Positions 44,019-51,859 of a stretch of 56,204 bases of DNA are shown here, piece by piece (the stretch's first letter is position 1; every line of letters begins with the position of its first letter). The position numbers were made by a program, and so were the translations under genes. The stretch spans positions 1-56,204 of IMG/VR virus record IMGVR_UViG_3300007960_000028; one strand, given 5' to 3'. Below the pieces are notes generated by a model, which was not told the DNA's origin, did not search any database, and saw nothing but the letters and a program-made list of their open reading frames with translations. Source of the stretch: a virus.

Positions 44019-44636
44019 TTATTTATGTTCAATAACTCTAAATTGCTCATCTCTAAGCACATCTTTATTTAATCCAAACGTTTGTTTAGATATACCCATT
44101 AATAAATCACAAGTTTTATATGCACTCTTATTCCACATAGGAGAAGGAGCATCGTCCCATATATTATAATATATAATAGGAATACCTTTTGATCTTAATT
44201 CATATTCCATCATATATAACCAACCCCATTGTCTTGGATCGGTAAAGTGGAATATCATATCTGGATTTTCATAATTTATTACTTCTAATATAATATCTCT
44301 ATTACCATATCCATTAGTACAATATATATTTAAATATGCATCTTCAACACCAGTTTCTTTTTGAGCAGAATCATTTAATATTATCTTCTTATTTTGCTCT
44401 GGGTGTTTTAATGCTGCTCCTATTTGAGTCCAATTGTATCTGTGAAGAGTACCCATAACAATCTCTTTACTTTGGGTAGCAACTCCACTAAAAAATCTAA
44501 TGTCATCTGATAATAATAATATTTTTTTTCGTTCATTAGCAGGTAACACTTTATTACCATTTCTATCGTCACCTGCTCTGAACTTTATAAAATCTTCAGT
44601 CGATTGGACTGGTTTTAATTTTGGTAATTCAATCAT
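44019..44636 (-). CDS. Glycosyltransferase family 4, N-terminal half of a split enzyme
   Basis: A 205-residue protein: 'KKILLLSDDIRFFSGVATQS' is the N-terminal GT-B strand with its Gly loop, then 'DMIFHFTDPRQWGWLYMMEY' and 'CDLLMGISKQTF'. It lacks any donor-binding domain, which is encoded in the next gene in the same frame after two stop codons. One-base overlap with the proline-rich gene upstream. Confidence 0.85.
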   Translation of the reverse strand: MIELPKLKPVQSTEDFIKFRAGDDRNGNKVLPANERKKILLLSDDIRFFSGVATQSKEIVMGTLHRYNWTQIGAALKHPEQNKKIILNDSAQKETGVEDAYLNIYCTNGYGNRDIILEVINYENPDMIFHFTDPRQWGWLYMMEYELRSKGIPIIYYNIWDDAPSPMWNKSAYKTCDLLMGISKQTFGLNKDVLRDEQFRVIEHK

Positions 44637-44863
44637 TAGTTACCTTTTGATTTTTTTCTAATAATTTTAGTAGTTTTTTCAGTATTAGTAGTTTCTGTTT
44701 CTTTTTCAATTTGAGTTGATTTAGGTTCTTCTACTTGTTTAACACTAGTACTAACTTTTGGTTCTTCTACTGGAACCGTTTGTGTTTTAGGTTGCTCTAC
44801 TGGAACTACACCTGTTTTAGATTGTTCTTTTGGTTGTTCTACTTGAACTACTCCTGTTGCCAT
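44636..44863 (-). CDS. Small Pro/Glu/Lys repeat protein
   Basis: A 75-residue low-complexity protein made of imperfect V-(E)-(Q/E)-P-K repeats ('VEQPKEQSKTGVVPVEQPK...VEEPK...VEEPK') and a basic tail IIRKKSKGN. The composition predicts an extended, disordered chain such as a linker or tether. It precedes the split glycosyltransferase with a one-base overlap. Function unknown. Confidence 0.6.
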   Translation of the reverse strand: MATGVVQVEQPKEQSKTGVVPVEQPKTQTVPVEEPKVSTSVKQVEEPKSTQIEKETETTNTEKTTKIIRKKSKGN

Positions 44864-44920
44864 AATATGCCCTTTAAAAGTGAAAAATTTATAATAAATA
44901 TAATTAAATTAAACGTAAAT

Positions 44921-45886
44921 TCATTTTCTAAGTTTTTCGTCACAATATAAGTTATCATTATAAGCACAATACGTACAATTAAAATTATTTCTTCCTTTTA
45001 ATTTATCATATTCTTTTTCTATAATATATTTCCCATCTGTTGAAAAACATTCTAATAAAAAATTATTTAATAACTTATTAGCTTTGTTTATACTAACTTT
45101 ACCATCCGGAACTTCTACTCGTTGCAAATAACTAACTTTTATTTCAAAATCATAATCATCTGGATTTGGAACTTCTTTTTTTAATATATAAAAAACGACA
45201 TCTACATCATCTATATCTATATTATTTTTTTTAGAAAAATATATTTTATAAAATAATAATTGTGCACGTATAACATCATCTTTTTTCTTAAAATCATTCC
45301 AAGATTTTTTAGATGTTTTTAAATCTATAATTAAATATTTTTTTGTTACTTTATCTTGTAAAACTATATCTAATTTTTGTAAGAATCCAACATTATATTC
45401 ATCTAATACCGTATATATTGGATATTCTATACCTATTAATTTATATTTTTTAGTAGAAAAATATTTAGTTCTATTAGTTCGTAACCATTCCAAACATTTT
45501 ACACCTGCATCATAATATTCCACCATATCATCATATGTTATGTCCATATTATTATTTTCATTCTTTTGATTTTCTTCATATATTTCTATCATATATTCTT
45601 TTAAAATAGAACTTAAATCTAATGCATTAGCTTCTGAAACTGATACATTAAATATATAATGCAAATACATCTGAACTGTTTGGTGTAATGCCGTTCCATA
45701 TAATAAATGAATATTATATTTATCTAATTTAATTTTATCTATATATTTTAATTTCCAAGAATGAGGACATGAATTATGCATCTTGATTTGACTAAATGAT
45801 ATAAGAGGTATATCCCAATTTATCTCAAAATCTTCTTTTGTAACTATATCATTAAAGTTTGGAATTAATTTTTTTATAAAACTCAT
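44921..45886 (-). CDS. RecB/Cas4-like PD-(D/E)XK exonuclease with predicted Fe-S site
   Basis: A 321-residue protein. 'SQIKMHNSCPHSWKLKY' (Cys40), 'GTALHQTVQ' (His68), 'GFLQKLDIVL' (Asp173) and 'YLIIDLKTSKK' (Asp188, Lys190) are the AddB/Cas4-style nuclease motifs. A C-terminal cluster 'NCTYCAYNDNLYC' (Cys304, Cys307, Cys315) with Cys40 could bind a 4Fe-4S cluster. It probably processes DNA ends for recombination-dependent replication. It overlaps the small gene 45852-46010. Confidence 0.88.
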   Translation of the reverse strand: MSFIKKLIPNFNDIVTKEDFEINWDIPLISFSQIKMHNSCPHSWKLKYIDKIKLDKYNIHLLYGTALHQTVQMYLHYIFNVSVSEANALDLSSILKEYMIEIYEENQKNENNNMDITYDDMVEYYDAGVKCLEWLRTNRTKYFSTKKYKLIGIEYPIYTVLDEYNVGFLQKLDIVLQDKVTKKYLIIDLKTSKKSWNDFKKKDDVIRAQLLFYKIYFSKKNNIDIDDVDVVFYILKKEVPNPDDYDFEIKVSYLQRVEVPDGKVSINKANKLLNNFLLECFSTDGKYIIEKEYDKLKGRNNFNCTYCAYNDNLYCDEKLRK

Positions 45887-46010
45887 AAGCTGAATTGAAA
45901 TCTTTAAATTTTTTAAAATTGACTACTATATCATCATCATATACATCCATTATCCACATTTTATCTATTTTACTAAATTTTGGAAATGAATATCTTATTA
46001 ACTTTGCCAT
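45852..46010 (-). CDS. Small hypothetical protein between kinase and nuclease
   Basis: A 52-residue open frame with ATG at 46010, starting 'MAKLIRYSFPKFSKIDKMW' and followed by 'DVYDDDIVVNFKKFKDF'. It overlaps the end of the dNMP kinase gene by 13 bases and the start of the nuclease gene by 35 bases, and fills what would otherwise be a 111-base gap. Composition is like neighbouring genes and the frame spans the gap exactly. No known domain. Confidence 0.5.
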   Translation of the reverse strand: MAKLIRYSFPKFSKIDKMWIMDVYDDDIVVNFKKFKDFNSAYEFYKKINSKL

Positions 46011-46552
46011 TCAGAAATAATCTCCTTAACTTTTAACCTTAACGTATCCATATCAGAATCATTATTTATTACATAATCAAAATCATCATATGAATTATCT
46101 AAATCAATCTCTGATTGGTGTTCGTCATTTGGTTTTTCATAACCAATATAAGAAGCATCGACTCTTATTATAACACCACCACGTTCTTTTATAGATTGCA
46201 ATTCATCTTTAAATCTAACATCGGATATTATCCAATTATTATATCTTTGAAATTGAGAAAATAAAGATTTTACCCATACATCTTTTGTAAAATTATCTCT
46301 AAATACCTCTGTTCCAACTTTTTGTAACATATACCTAACACTCATATCCCAATCGGTTAAAAAATTATTTTTATTTTCGTCTTTTAAAAAATACTCTACC
46401 GGTAATCCTGTTAGTATAGAGCATATATGTTTTAAATTATATGCAAACGATTTTATTTCAAAATTTTCATTTAATTCTTGTTGTAATATAATAGAAACAG
46501 TATCTTTACCAGATCTCTTTTTTCCTGACAATCCTATTAAATTATATTTCAT
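45998..46552 (-). CDS. Deoxynucleoside monophosphate kinase (T4 gp1-like)
   Basis: A 184-residue P-loop kinase: 'LSGKKRSGKDTVS' (Walker A 10-18) closely matches T4 gp1 'LSGVKRSGKDT'. 'MLQKVGTEVFRDNF' and 'WIISDVRFKDE' are the substrate and lid regions of the same family, and 'NDEHQSE' follows as in gp1. It phosphorylates dNMPs for phage replication, working with ThyX and dUTPase. It overlaps the gp62-like gene by ATGA. Confidence 0.88.
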   Translation of the reverse strand: MKYNLIGLSGKKRSGKDTVSIILQQELNENFEIKSFAYNLKHICSILTGLPVEYFLKDENKNNFLTDWDMSVRYMLQKVGTEVFRDNFTKDVWVKSLFSQFQRYNNWIISDVRFKDELQSIKERGGVIIRVDASYIGYEKPNDEHQSEIDLDNSYDDFDYVINNDSDMDTLRLKVKEIISEWQS

Positions 46553-47001
46553 TTCTTAAATTCCTTGATTACTTTATTTATTTCTTTATGGTCTACATTA
46601 GAATATGCCATTATATTATATAACTCATATTCAATATCTTTAGAATTTACTATTATATTGTAATAGTCAATTGCGACCAAATCAGAACATTTATAATATT
46701 TTTTTATCCAATTAACAACTTTACCTTTTACAGAATCATTCTTTGTTTTAGATTTAATATATTTTATATATCCAACTTTTTTTGGAAGTAAGTTTTGTAA
46801 TACTCTATATTTAGATTCATTATCCATATATAAATCTGTACCTAAACAGATGTTATTTATTATAGGTAAATAAGATATATCCATAGATAATATCCTATTT
46901 ACCATATAAAAAGGAAAGGATGACATCTCTAATGAATCTATATCACTATAAGGAGTTTTATTACTCGTTAGATGTTGTATCGCTTTGCTTGGTTCCACCA
47001 T
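46549..47001 (-). CDS. Clamp-loader small subunit (gp62-like)
   Basis: A 150-residue protein. 'SSFPFYMVNRILSMD' followed by 'PIINNICLG' is the pattern FxPfxvNRxLS...p..N of T4-type gp62 proteins. 'NLLPKKVGYIKYIK' then matches their lysine-rich 'Ll..vpKrk.ygKW' region. In T4, one gp62 joins four gp44 to load the clamp. Position next to a gp44-like gene supports this. It overlaps the zinc-ribbon gene by 41 bases. Confidence 0.72.
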   Translation of the reverse strand: MVEPSKAIQHLTSNKTPYSDIDSLEMSSFPFYMVNRILSMDISYLPIINNICLGTDLYMDNESKYRVLQNLLPKKVGYIKYIKSKTKNDSVKGKVVNWIKKYYKCSDLVAIDYYNIIVNSKDIEYELYNIMAYSNVDHKEINKVIKEFKK

Positions 47002-47242
47002 ATAATCCAGGTATATTAGGTAAAAAATCTTCAGCTACTTGACCGCAATCTGCACACGTATATACTTGAATTGGAACAACCATATCAGTATCCATTCCGG
47101 TTTGTATTTTAGATGCTTTTCTAAGCATAAATCTAACATCAAACACTTTACTACCACACGATTTACAATTATATGGTGTAGTTTGATCTATTGTTACTGT
47201 TGGTGGTTGTTTTCCTAAACTACCATTTTGATTAGTTAACAT
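46961..47242 (-). CDS. Zinc-ribbon protein between clamp-loader genes
   Basis: A 93-residue protein with two CxxC pairs (Cys26/Cys29 in 'CKSCG' and Cys63/Cys66 in 'CADCG'), a classic zinc ribbon. The flanks are disordered (Gln/Thr/Asn-rich). It starts two bases after the clamp-loader ATPase gene, so the three are probably made together. A nucleic-acid or replication-complex binding role is inferred only from context. Confidence 0.72.
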   Translation of the reverse strand: MLTNQNGSLGKQPPTVTIDQTTPYNCKSCGSKVFDVRFMLRKASKIQTGMDTDMVVPIQVYTCADCGQVAEDFLPNIPGLYGGTKQSDTTSNE

Positions 47243-47243
47243 A

Positions 47244-48197
47244 TTATTCCTGCGTTAAAAATGAACAAAACATACTCATTACGTTAATTTCTTTATCAAT
47301 AACATAGTAATCTTGATATTGATATTGATTTAAAATTATAATATTAGTAGATAAATCACCTTGTATATTATCTATATTGGTATATAAATATTTATATAAA
47401 ACCTCAAAATTAGTAATTCTAAGATCGGTTATTATCTGCCTAATCTCTTTTATTTTATCATTAGGTTTCTTTTTAGAGTTCATAATGGATATAATATCAT
47501 CAAATTCACTTTTTCTTTTAATTTCTGATTTTGATGGTAAATATTTTCCATTGATACATTTAGACCATATAGAAGTTATTGTAGAACGTATATCTGGATA
47601 TTTTTCATTTATTATACCTACAATACTATGTAATGTAGATTCATCGTTTATATCATACTCTATATTTTCAGAGTCTAATATATAGATGATTCTATTCATT
47701 ATATCTTCTTTTGGTGTATCATCTATATCGTAGCTAACAAATCTAGATTTAATAGATTGTAATATTTTTTCAGAGTGGTTGCAAGTTAATATAAATCTAA
47801 CATTATCACTATATAATTCTATAATATAATTTAAAGTTTCTTGATTTTTAATAGGTATACTATGAAATTCTTCTAATAATATTATTTTATATTTTCCTTG
47901 TGGTGCAGAATTACAGAATGGTAATATTCTATCTCTAATTCTATCTAATCCACCTTTCTGCATCTCATCTGCAGCATTGATTTGCATATAATCTTTGCAT
48001 TTCAATTCATTTATAACCATTTTAGCTAATGTGGTTTTCCCTATACCAGGAGAACCACACAATAGCATATTAGGTATATCTTCTCTTTCTATTATATTAG
48101 ATATAACTTCTCTAAATTCTTCACTACAAATATAATCTTTTAATTCTCTTGGTCTGTATTTTTCAGCCCATATAGTTGTATTTTCTCTATATTGCAT
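47244..48197 (-). CDS. Clamp-loader large subunit, AAA+ ATPase (gp44/RFC-small-like)
   Basis: A 317-residue protein with the RFC box 'WAEKYRPREL' (10-19), Walker A 'GSPGIGKTTLAK' (48-59), sensor-1 'FILTCNHSEK' and the SRC-like 'SIKSRF' arginine finger. The Walker B is 'ILLEEFH', with Glu in place of the usual Asp. It hydrolyses ATP to open and load the phage clamp on primed DNA. It overlaps the HTH-phosphoesterase gene by one base. Confidence 0.93.
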   Translation of the reverse strand: MQYRENTTIWAEKYRPRELKDYICSEEFREVISNIIEREDIPNMLLCGSPGIGKTTLAKMVINELKCKDYMQINAADEMQKGGLDRIRDRILPFCNSAPQGKYKIILLEEFHSIPIKNQETLNYIIELYSDNVRFILTCNHSEKILQSIKSRFVSYDIDDTPKEDIMNRIIYILDSENIEYDINDESTLHSIVGIINEKYPDIRSTITSIWSKCINGKYLPSKSEIKRKSEFDDIISIMNSKKKPNDKIKEIRQIITDLRITNFEVLYKYLYTNIDNIQGDLSTNIIILNQYQYQDYYVIDKEINVMSMFCSFLTQE

Positions 48198-49588
48198 TAT
48201 TCTAAAATAATTGGGTTATACATAGTTCTTCCACGTAAGCTATCTATTACAAATAGATTTTGTGATGGTTTTTCAAATTCAGCCTTTATACTTATAGCAT
48301 AAGGATTCCATCCAATAAGAGAACCATTAATAATAAATGATTTTCCTAATAGAGATTGATGAAAATGACCAAATACATCCAATGAAACATTTCTAATTGA
48401 TTTATTCCAATTATTTATAGCTTTATTGATAGGTATAGTTGGACCACCTACACCACCACCATATCTAATAAAGTGACCATGATGGAATCTAGTAATTGTT
48501 CCATAAATATCTAATATAGTGTGAATACCATATTGTTGATGAAATTTTATAAACTTATTATTAGAAAATTTATCTCCTAATACATGATACATATATTGCT
48601 CCAATGAATTTCCTAATTCGGTAGATATTCTCTGTTGTTTTGTCATTCTACCATGATTTCCACTAGAAGTAACTATTTCAATAGGTAACTGTGTTTTATC
48701 AGATATAAATTCTATTGCACCTGCAAGTTTATTTTGAACATGTATAATTGCATCCGTTGGAAGTAAAGAGTTTGATTCTGCTAATTCATCATGTATATTA
48801 CCAGTAATAAAATCTCCACCTAAATGAATTATAATTTTCTTAGATTTATATGGTTCTTTTATAGTATCTATAATTCTAGCGGAATCATTTAATAATTGAT
48901 TTATTCTTCTTTCAGCAATTTCTAAATTAAATTCATTCAAATCATTTACAGCATGACGTTTTACAACTTCCTCTATATGCCAATCAGACCATTGAAGAAC
49001 TATTGCTGATTCTCTACCTTTTATTATAGATGGTGTAGTCTTAATTACTTTCGGAGAATACGAACTTTCTAATTGTCTTTTAATTTTAGACTCTTCTCTG
49101 AAATTGTCTATTTCATCTAATAACTTTTTATTTTTTGTTTTTAAAATATTATTTTCTTTCTCTATCTTTTTAAGTTTTAACTCATCATCTACACTATATT
49201 CTTTAGTTTTATCTTGAAATACTTCATCTATTACTAAATCTAAATCTGGTTCTGAGTCATATACATTTACATCCGAAATTTCTTGTTTTTTTGTAATATA
49301 TTTATCATACCACACACTAACAGTAATATGTTGTATTCCATATTTAGATGCTACCTTATAGATCATATCTGGATTTTTAATTTCAGATAATACTTTCTTT
49401 TTAAATTCCTTAGTATATCTTACATGTTCTCTATTGGAATTTAATAATCCATTTTTAAATTGAGTATGCCAATTTTTAATGGTGTGATCCCCACCAATAC
49501 CATACTTTCTATTTAAATCACTTATAGAACTTCCATTCATAAGCTCAGCAACAACTTTTCTTTTAAATTTGTTACTATATTTTTTCAT
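48197..49588 (-). CDS. Double-HTH, coiled-coil, calcineurin-like metallophosphoesterase fusion
   Basis: A 463-residue protein. Two transposase-type HTH units lie at about 1-50 ('SNKFKRKVVAELMNGSSISD', 'KYGIGGDHTIKNWH') and 55-100 ('KEFKKKVLSEI...KVASKYGIQHITVSVWYDKY'). A charged coiled-coil segment (about 135-175) links them to a phosphoesterase: D202-W-H204, G258-D259, G310-N311-H312, His369/370/372, and GHFH 407-410, so all metal ligands are present. Mre11-type nucleases have this fold, but here GNHD is GNHG. Located between clamp and clamp-loader genes, it is a candidate DNA-targeted nuclease or phosphatase of replication. No transposase catalytic domain exists. Confidence 0.85.
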   Translation of the reverse strand: MKKYSNKFKRKVVAELMNGSSISDLNRKYGIGGDHTIKNWHTQFKNGLLNSNREHVRYTKEFKKKVLSEIKNPDMIYKVASKYGIQHITVSVWYDKYITKKQEISDVNVYDSEPDLDLVIDEVFQDKTKEYSVDDELKLKKIEKENNILKTKNKKLLDEIDNFREESKIKRQLESSYSPKVIKTTPSIIKGRESAIVLQWSDWHIEEVVKRHAVNDLNEFNLEIAERRINQLLNDSARIIDTIKEPYKSKKIIIHLGGDFITGNIHDELAESNSLLPTDAIIHVQNKLAGAIEFISDKTQLPIEIVTSSGNHGRMTKQQRISTELGNSLEQYMYHVLGDKFSNNKFIKFHQQYGIHTILDIYGTITRFHHGHFIRYGGGVGGPTIPINKAINNWNKSIRNVSLDVFGHFHQSLLGKSFIINGSLIGWNPYAISIKAEFEKPSQNLFVIDSLRGRTMYNPIILE

Positions 49589-49599
49589 ATAAAACCTTT

Positions 49600-50406
49600 T
49601 TATTTTTTAATATATGGTAATAAGATATATTTTGAATGTATATCTTCACTTTTAAAATCAAAGAATATAGCTGATGCTGGAACATTATCGTTTTTATATG
49701 CAACTATATGACTTACATTCATATCATTAGCTATAGATTTATTAGTTTCTATAATTTTTAAGAAATATAATGCATTAAATTCATTATCATCATTATTTTT
49801 TCTTCTCTTATCAAATAAATCAACATATTCATTATTTAATACCAATTCAACTTCACCGATATAATTATCAGAGTTGAATTTGATTATATTCTTATCTTCT
49901 GTTTCATTATTTAATATACTAATAGTGTCTGGTTTAAAAATACCATATAATTTTGATATTTGAATTATAAACTCATTATCCATAGGTATAGTTAATGTAG
50001 GCTCAGGTATAGAATTCAATGGTCTCTCTTTTAAATTATCATTTATCTTATCGGATTTTACACCTAAAGTAAATTTAATTTTTCTTTTCGAATCCTTTAC
50101 TATAAGCATATATGGATTGTTAGTTATATTATTATATTCTAATTCAAAACTAAACTCATCATCCATTATAGCTATAGTTTTTCTTATATCTTGTAGATTT
50201 TGTAATATCAATTTACCACTAAACCCATCAATAATACCGTGATTATATGTGGTATCTATTTTAAAACTGGTATCTACAATACCTCTCACTAATATATTTG
50301 CTGAGTTTTCATTTACGGTCAACTCACAAACATTATGCTCATCATTTATCTTCCCCAATAGGAATGTATCTAAATACTTAATAAATGAATCTCTATTTAC
50401 GGACAT
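49600..50406 (-). CDS. DNA polymerase sliding clamp (gp45-like)
   Basis: A 268-residue strand-rich protein, length close to T4 gp45 (228) and PCNA (about 260). Two similar halves are suggested, and 'VELVLNNEYVDLFDKRR' and 'HIVAYKNDNVPASAIFFDF' fit clamp beta strands. No short diagnostic motif exists in this family, so the call rests on length, fold pattern and its position: first gene of the unit (P8), followed by gp44- and gp62-like genes, with a DNA polymerase gene next upstream. That matches the T4 order 45-44-62. Confidence 0.72.
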   Translation of the reverse strand: MSVNRDSFIKYLDTFLLGKINDEHNVCELTVNENSANILVRGIVDTSFKIDTTYNHGIIDGFSGKLILQNLQDIRKTIAIMDDEFSFELEYNNITNNPYMLIVKDSKRKIKFTLGVKSDKINDNLKERPLNSIPEPTLTIPMDNEFIIQISKLYGIFKPDTISILNNETEDKNIIKFNSDNYIGEVELVLNNEYVDLFDKRRKNNDDNEFNALYFLKIIETNKSIANDMNVSHIVAYKNDNVPASAIFFDFKSEDIHSKYILLPYIKK

Positions 50407-50442
50407 ACATCCTCCAATATTGATAATAATTTATTTATTTTA

Positions 50443-50474
50443 CAAATTTAAAAAAAAGAATTTAATTTTCCAAA
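50443..50474 (-). promoter_or_regulatory. Bacteroidota-type promoter (P8) for the clamp/clamp-loader unit
   Basis: Leftward TTTG at 50474-50471, exactly 20 bases, then TAAATTTG at 50450-50443. The site starts seven bases after the methyltransferase stop codon. The ATG lies 36 bases on. Confidence 0.87.
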
Positions 50475-50480
50475 TAAAAA

Positions 50481-51842
50481 TTAATAAAAATCAGAATAAT
50501 CTACTATTGGTTTTATTTTTTTATTATTTTTATTAGTAGATTTTTTATTTATATAAAGTTTATAGGATGATATTCTATCATTTGATATTTTGTAATACTC
50601 TTTATCTTGTTCCATACCTATAAATCGAAATCCTTCTATCATAGAAGCTATTCCCGTACTACCACTACCCATAAATGGATCTAAAATAATACCATTTGGT
50701 GGAGTAACTAATCTAACCAAATACTTCATCAATTCAATTGGTTTGACAGTTACGTGATTGTTATTATCGGTTCCAGTGTTCCTTTCTTTCTTAGATACCT
50801 TTGCACAATAAAAAAATCTAGATGCAGATCCTTCATCGCCAATTGTTTCTGATAGTGGGTAATTTACATCAAATTTACCATATATTCCATTAGGACTACC
50901 ATTTGTATGCCGTGTATGATTATCATTCATAATTCCTGATTTAGTGTATGGAAATAATTCTTCTACCTCATCAGATCCATCATGTATAATATTTGATGGA
51001 AATCTTCCTTTATTATAATCAACTTTATCGGTAGAACCATACTTTCCAAATATATCACTATCAACTTTTCTACCATTATTACGGGCACCACTTATACCAA
51101 CTCTACATTTACCAATATTTATACCACCAACTCCCCATTTAATTACATTTTCTGCTATTGTATTTTCTGAAATTGGTTTTTGTGCTAATATTATGGGTTC
51201 CATTGCAGGTTTTAATTGAGTATTCCAATCATAATATAATTTAGCAAGTTCGGTTGCTAGTTCAGTTTCCATTAAACTATGTGGTTTTTTCGAATATCCC
51301 CATTTATGACTATCTATCGCAGTTTCATTTATAGTTTTGTGTTTATTTGGGTCTCTATTACAACCATCATAGGTTGATATTTTTTTACCAATCACCTTTC
51401 TTTCGGCATTATAGTATTTATCTATGGATTTATCTATAGACAATCCCTTTGGCATACCCGAACCATAAATCCAAGCTATAGTATCTTTTATATAAAATCC
51501 TGAGAATCTTATAGCCATAGACATCCAATCTTGTGTTCGTGTACCAGAAAATACTAGTATATGGCCACCTGGTTTTAATACTCTATATATTTCTTTCCAA
51601 AATATAGGTTGTGGTACAAACGAATCCCATTCTTTACCCATAAATCCACCACCACTAACATTATAATACCCATCTTTTAACCAAGAAACCATAACATCTT
51701 GTATGTTAGGTGGAGTTCCTAGTCCATACGGAGGATCGGTTACTATAGAATCAATGGAGTTATCTTCTATATCACGTAATAAATCTATATTATTACCAAT
51801 AAATAACTCATATTTATTTTCACTAAATAAATTACTATCCAT
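50481..51842 (-). CDS. DNA methyltransferase (N6-adenine or N4-cytosine, beta class) with clamp-docking-like tail
   Basis: A 453-residue enzyme. 'DSIVTDPPYGLG' (DPPY 36-39) is motif IV, and 'ILDPFMGSGSTG' (388-397) is the SAM-binding motif I; the order IV then I marks the beta class. 'YRVLKPGGHILVFSG' and 'TVKPIELMKYLVRL' are also typical. No restriction partner is seen. The C-terminus is ...PIVDYSDFY, the same as the DNA polymerase end. It may modify phage DNA as it is replicated, protecting it against host restriction. Confidence 0.92.
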   Translation of the reverse strand: MDSNLFSENKYELFIGNNIDLLRDIEDNSIDSIVTDPPYGLGTPPNIQDVMVSWLKDGYYNVSGGGFMGKEWDSFVPQPIFWKEIYRVLKPGGHILVFSGTRTQDWMSMAIRFSGFYIKDTIAWIYGSGMPKGLSIDKSIDKYYNAERKVIGKKISTYDGCNRDPNKHKTINETAIDSHKWGYSKKPHSLMETELATELAKLYYDWNTQLKPAMEPIILAQKPISENTIAENVIKWGVGGINIGKCRVGISGARNNGRKVDSDIFGKYGSTDKVDYNKGRFPSNIIHDGSDEVEELFPYTKSGIMNDNHTRHTNGSPNGIYGKFDVNYPLSETIGDEGSASRFFYCAKVSKKERNTGTDNNNHVTVKPIELMKYLVRLVTPPNGIILDPFMGSGSTGIASMIEGFRFIGMEQDKEYYKISNDRISSYKLYINKKSTNKNNKKIKPIVDYSDFY

Positions 51843-51859
51843 TTTACCTTAAATTTAAA

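Noticed and set aside
44010-44024. Stop-codon recoding (TAA and TAG read through) in the split glycosyltransferase
   Set aside because: TAA and TAG end many genes here normally, and two stops in tandem do not fit single-codon recoding.
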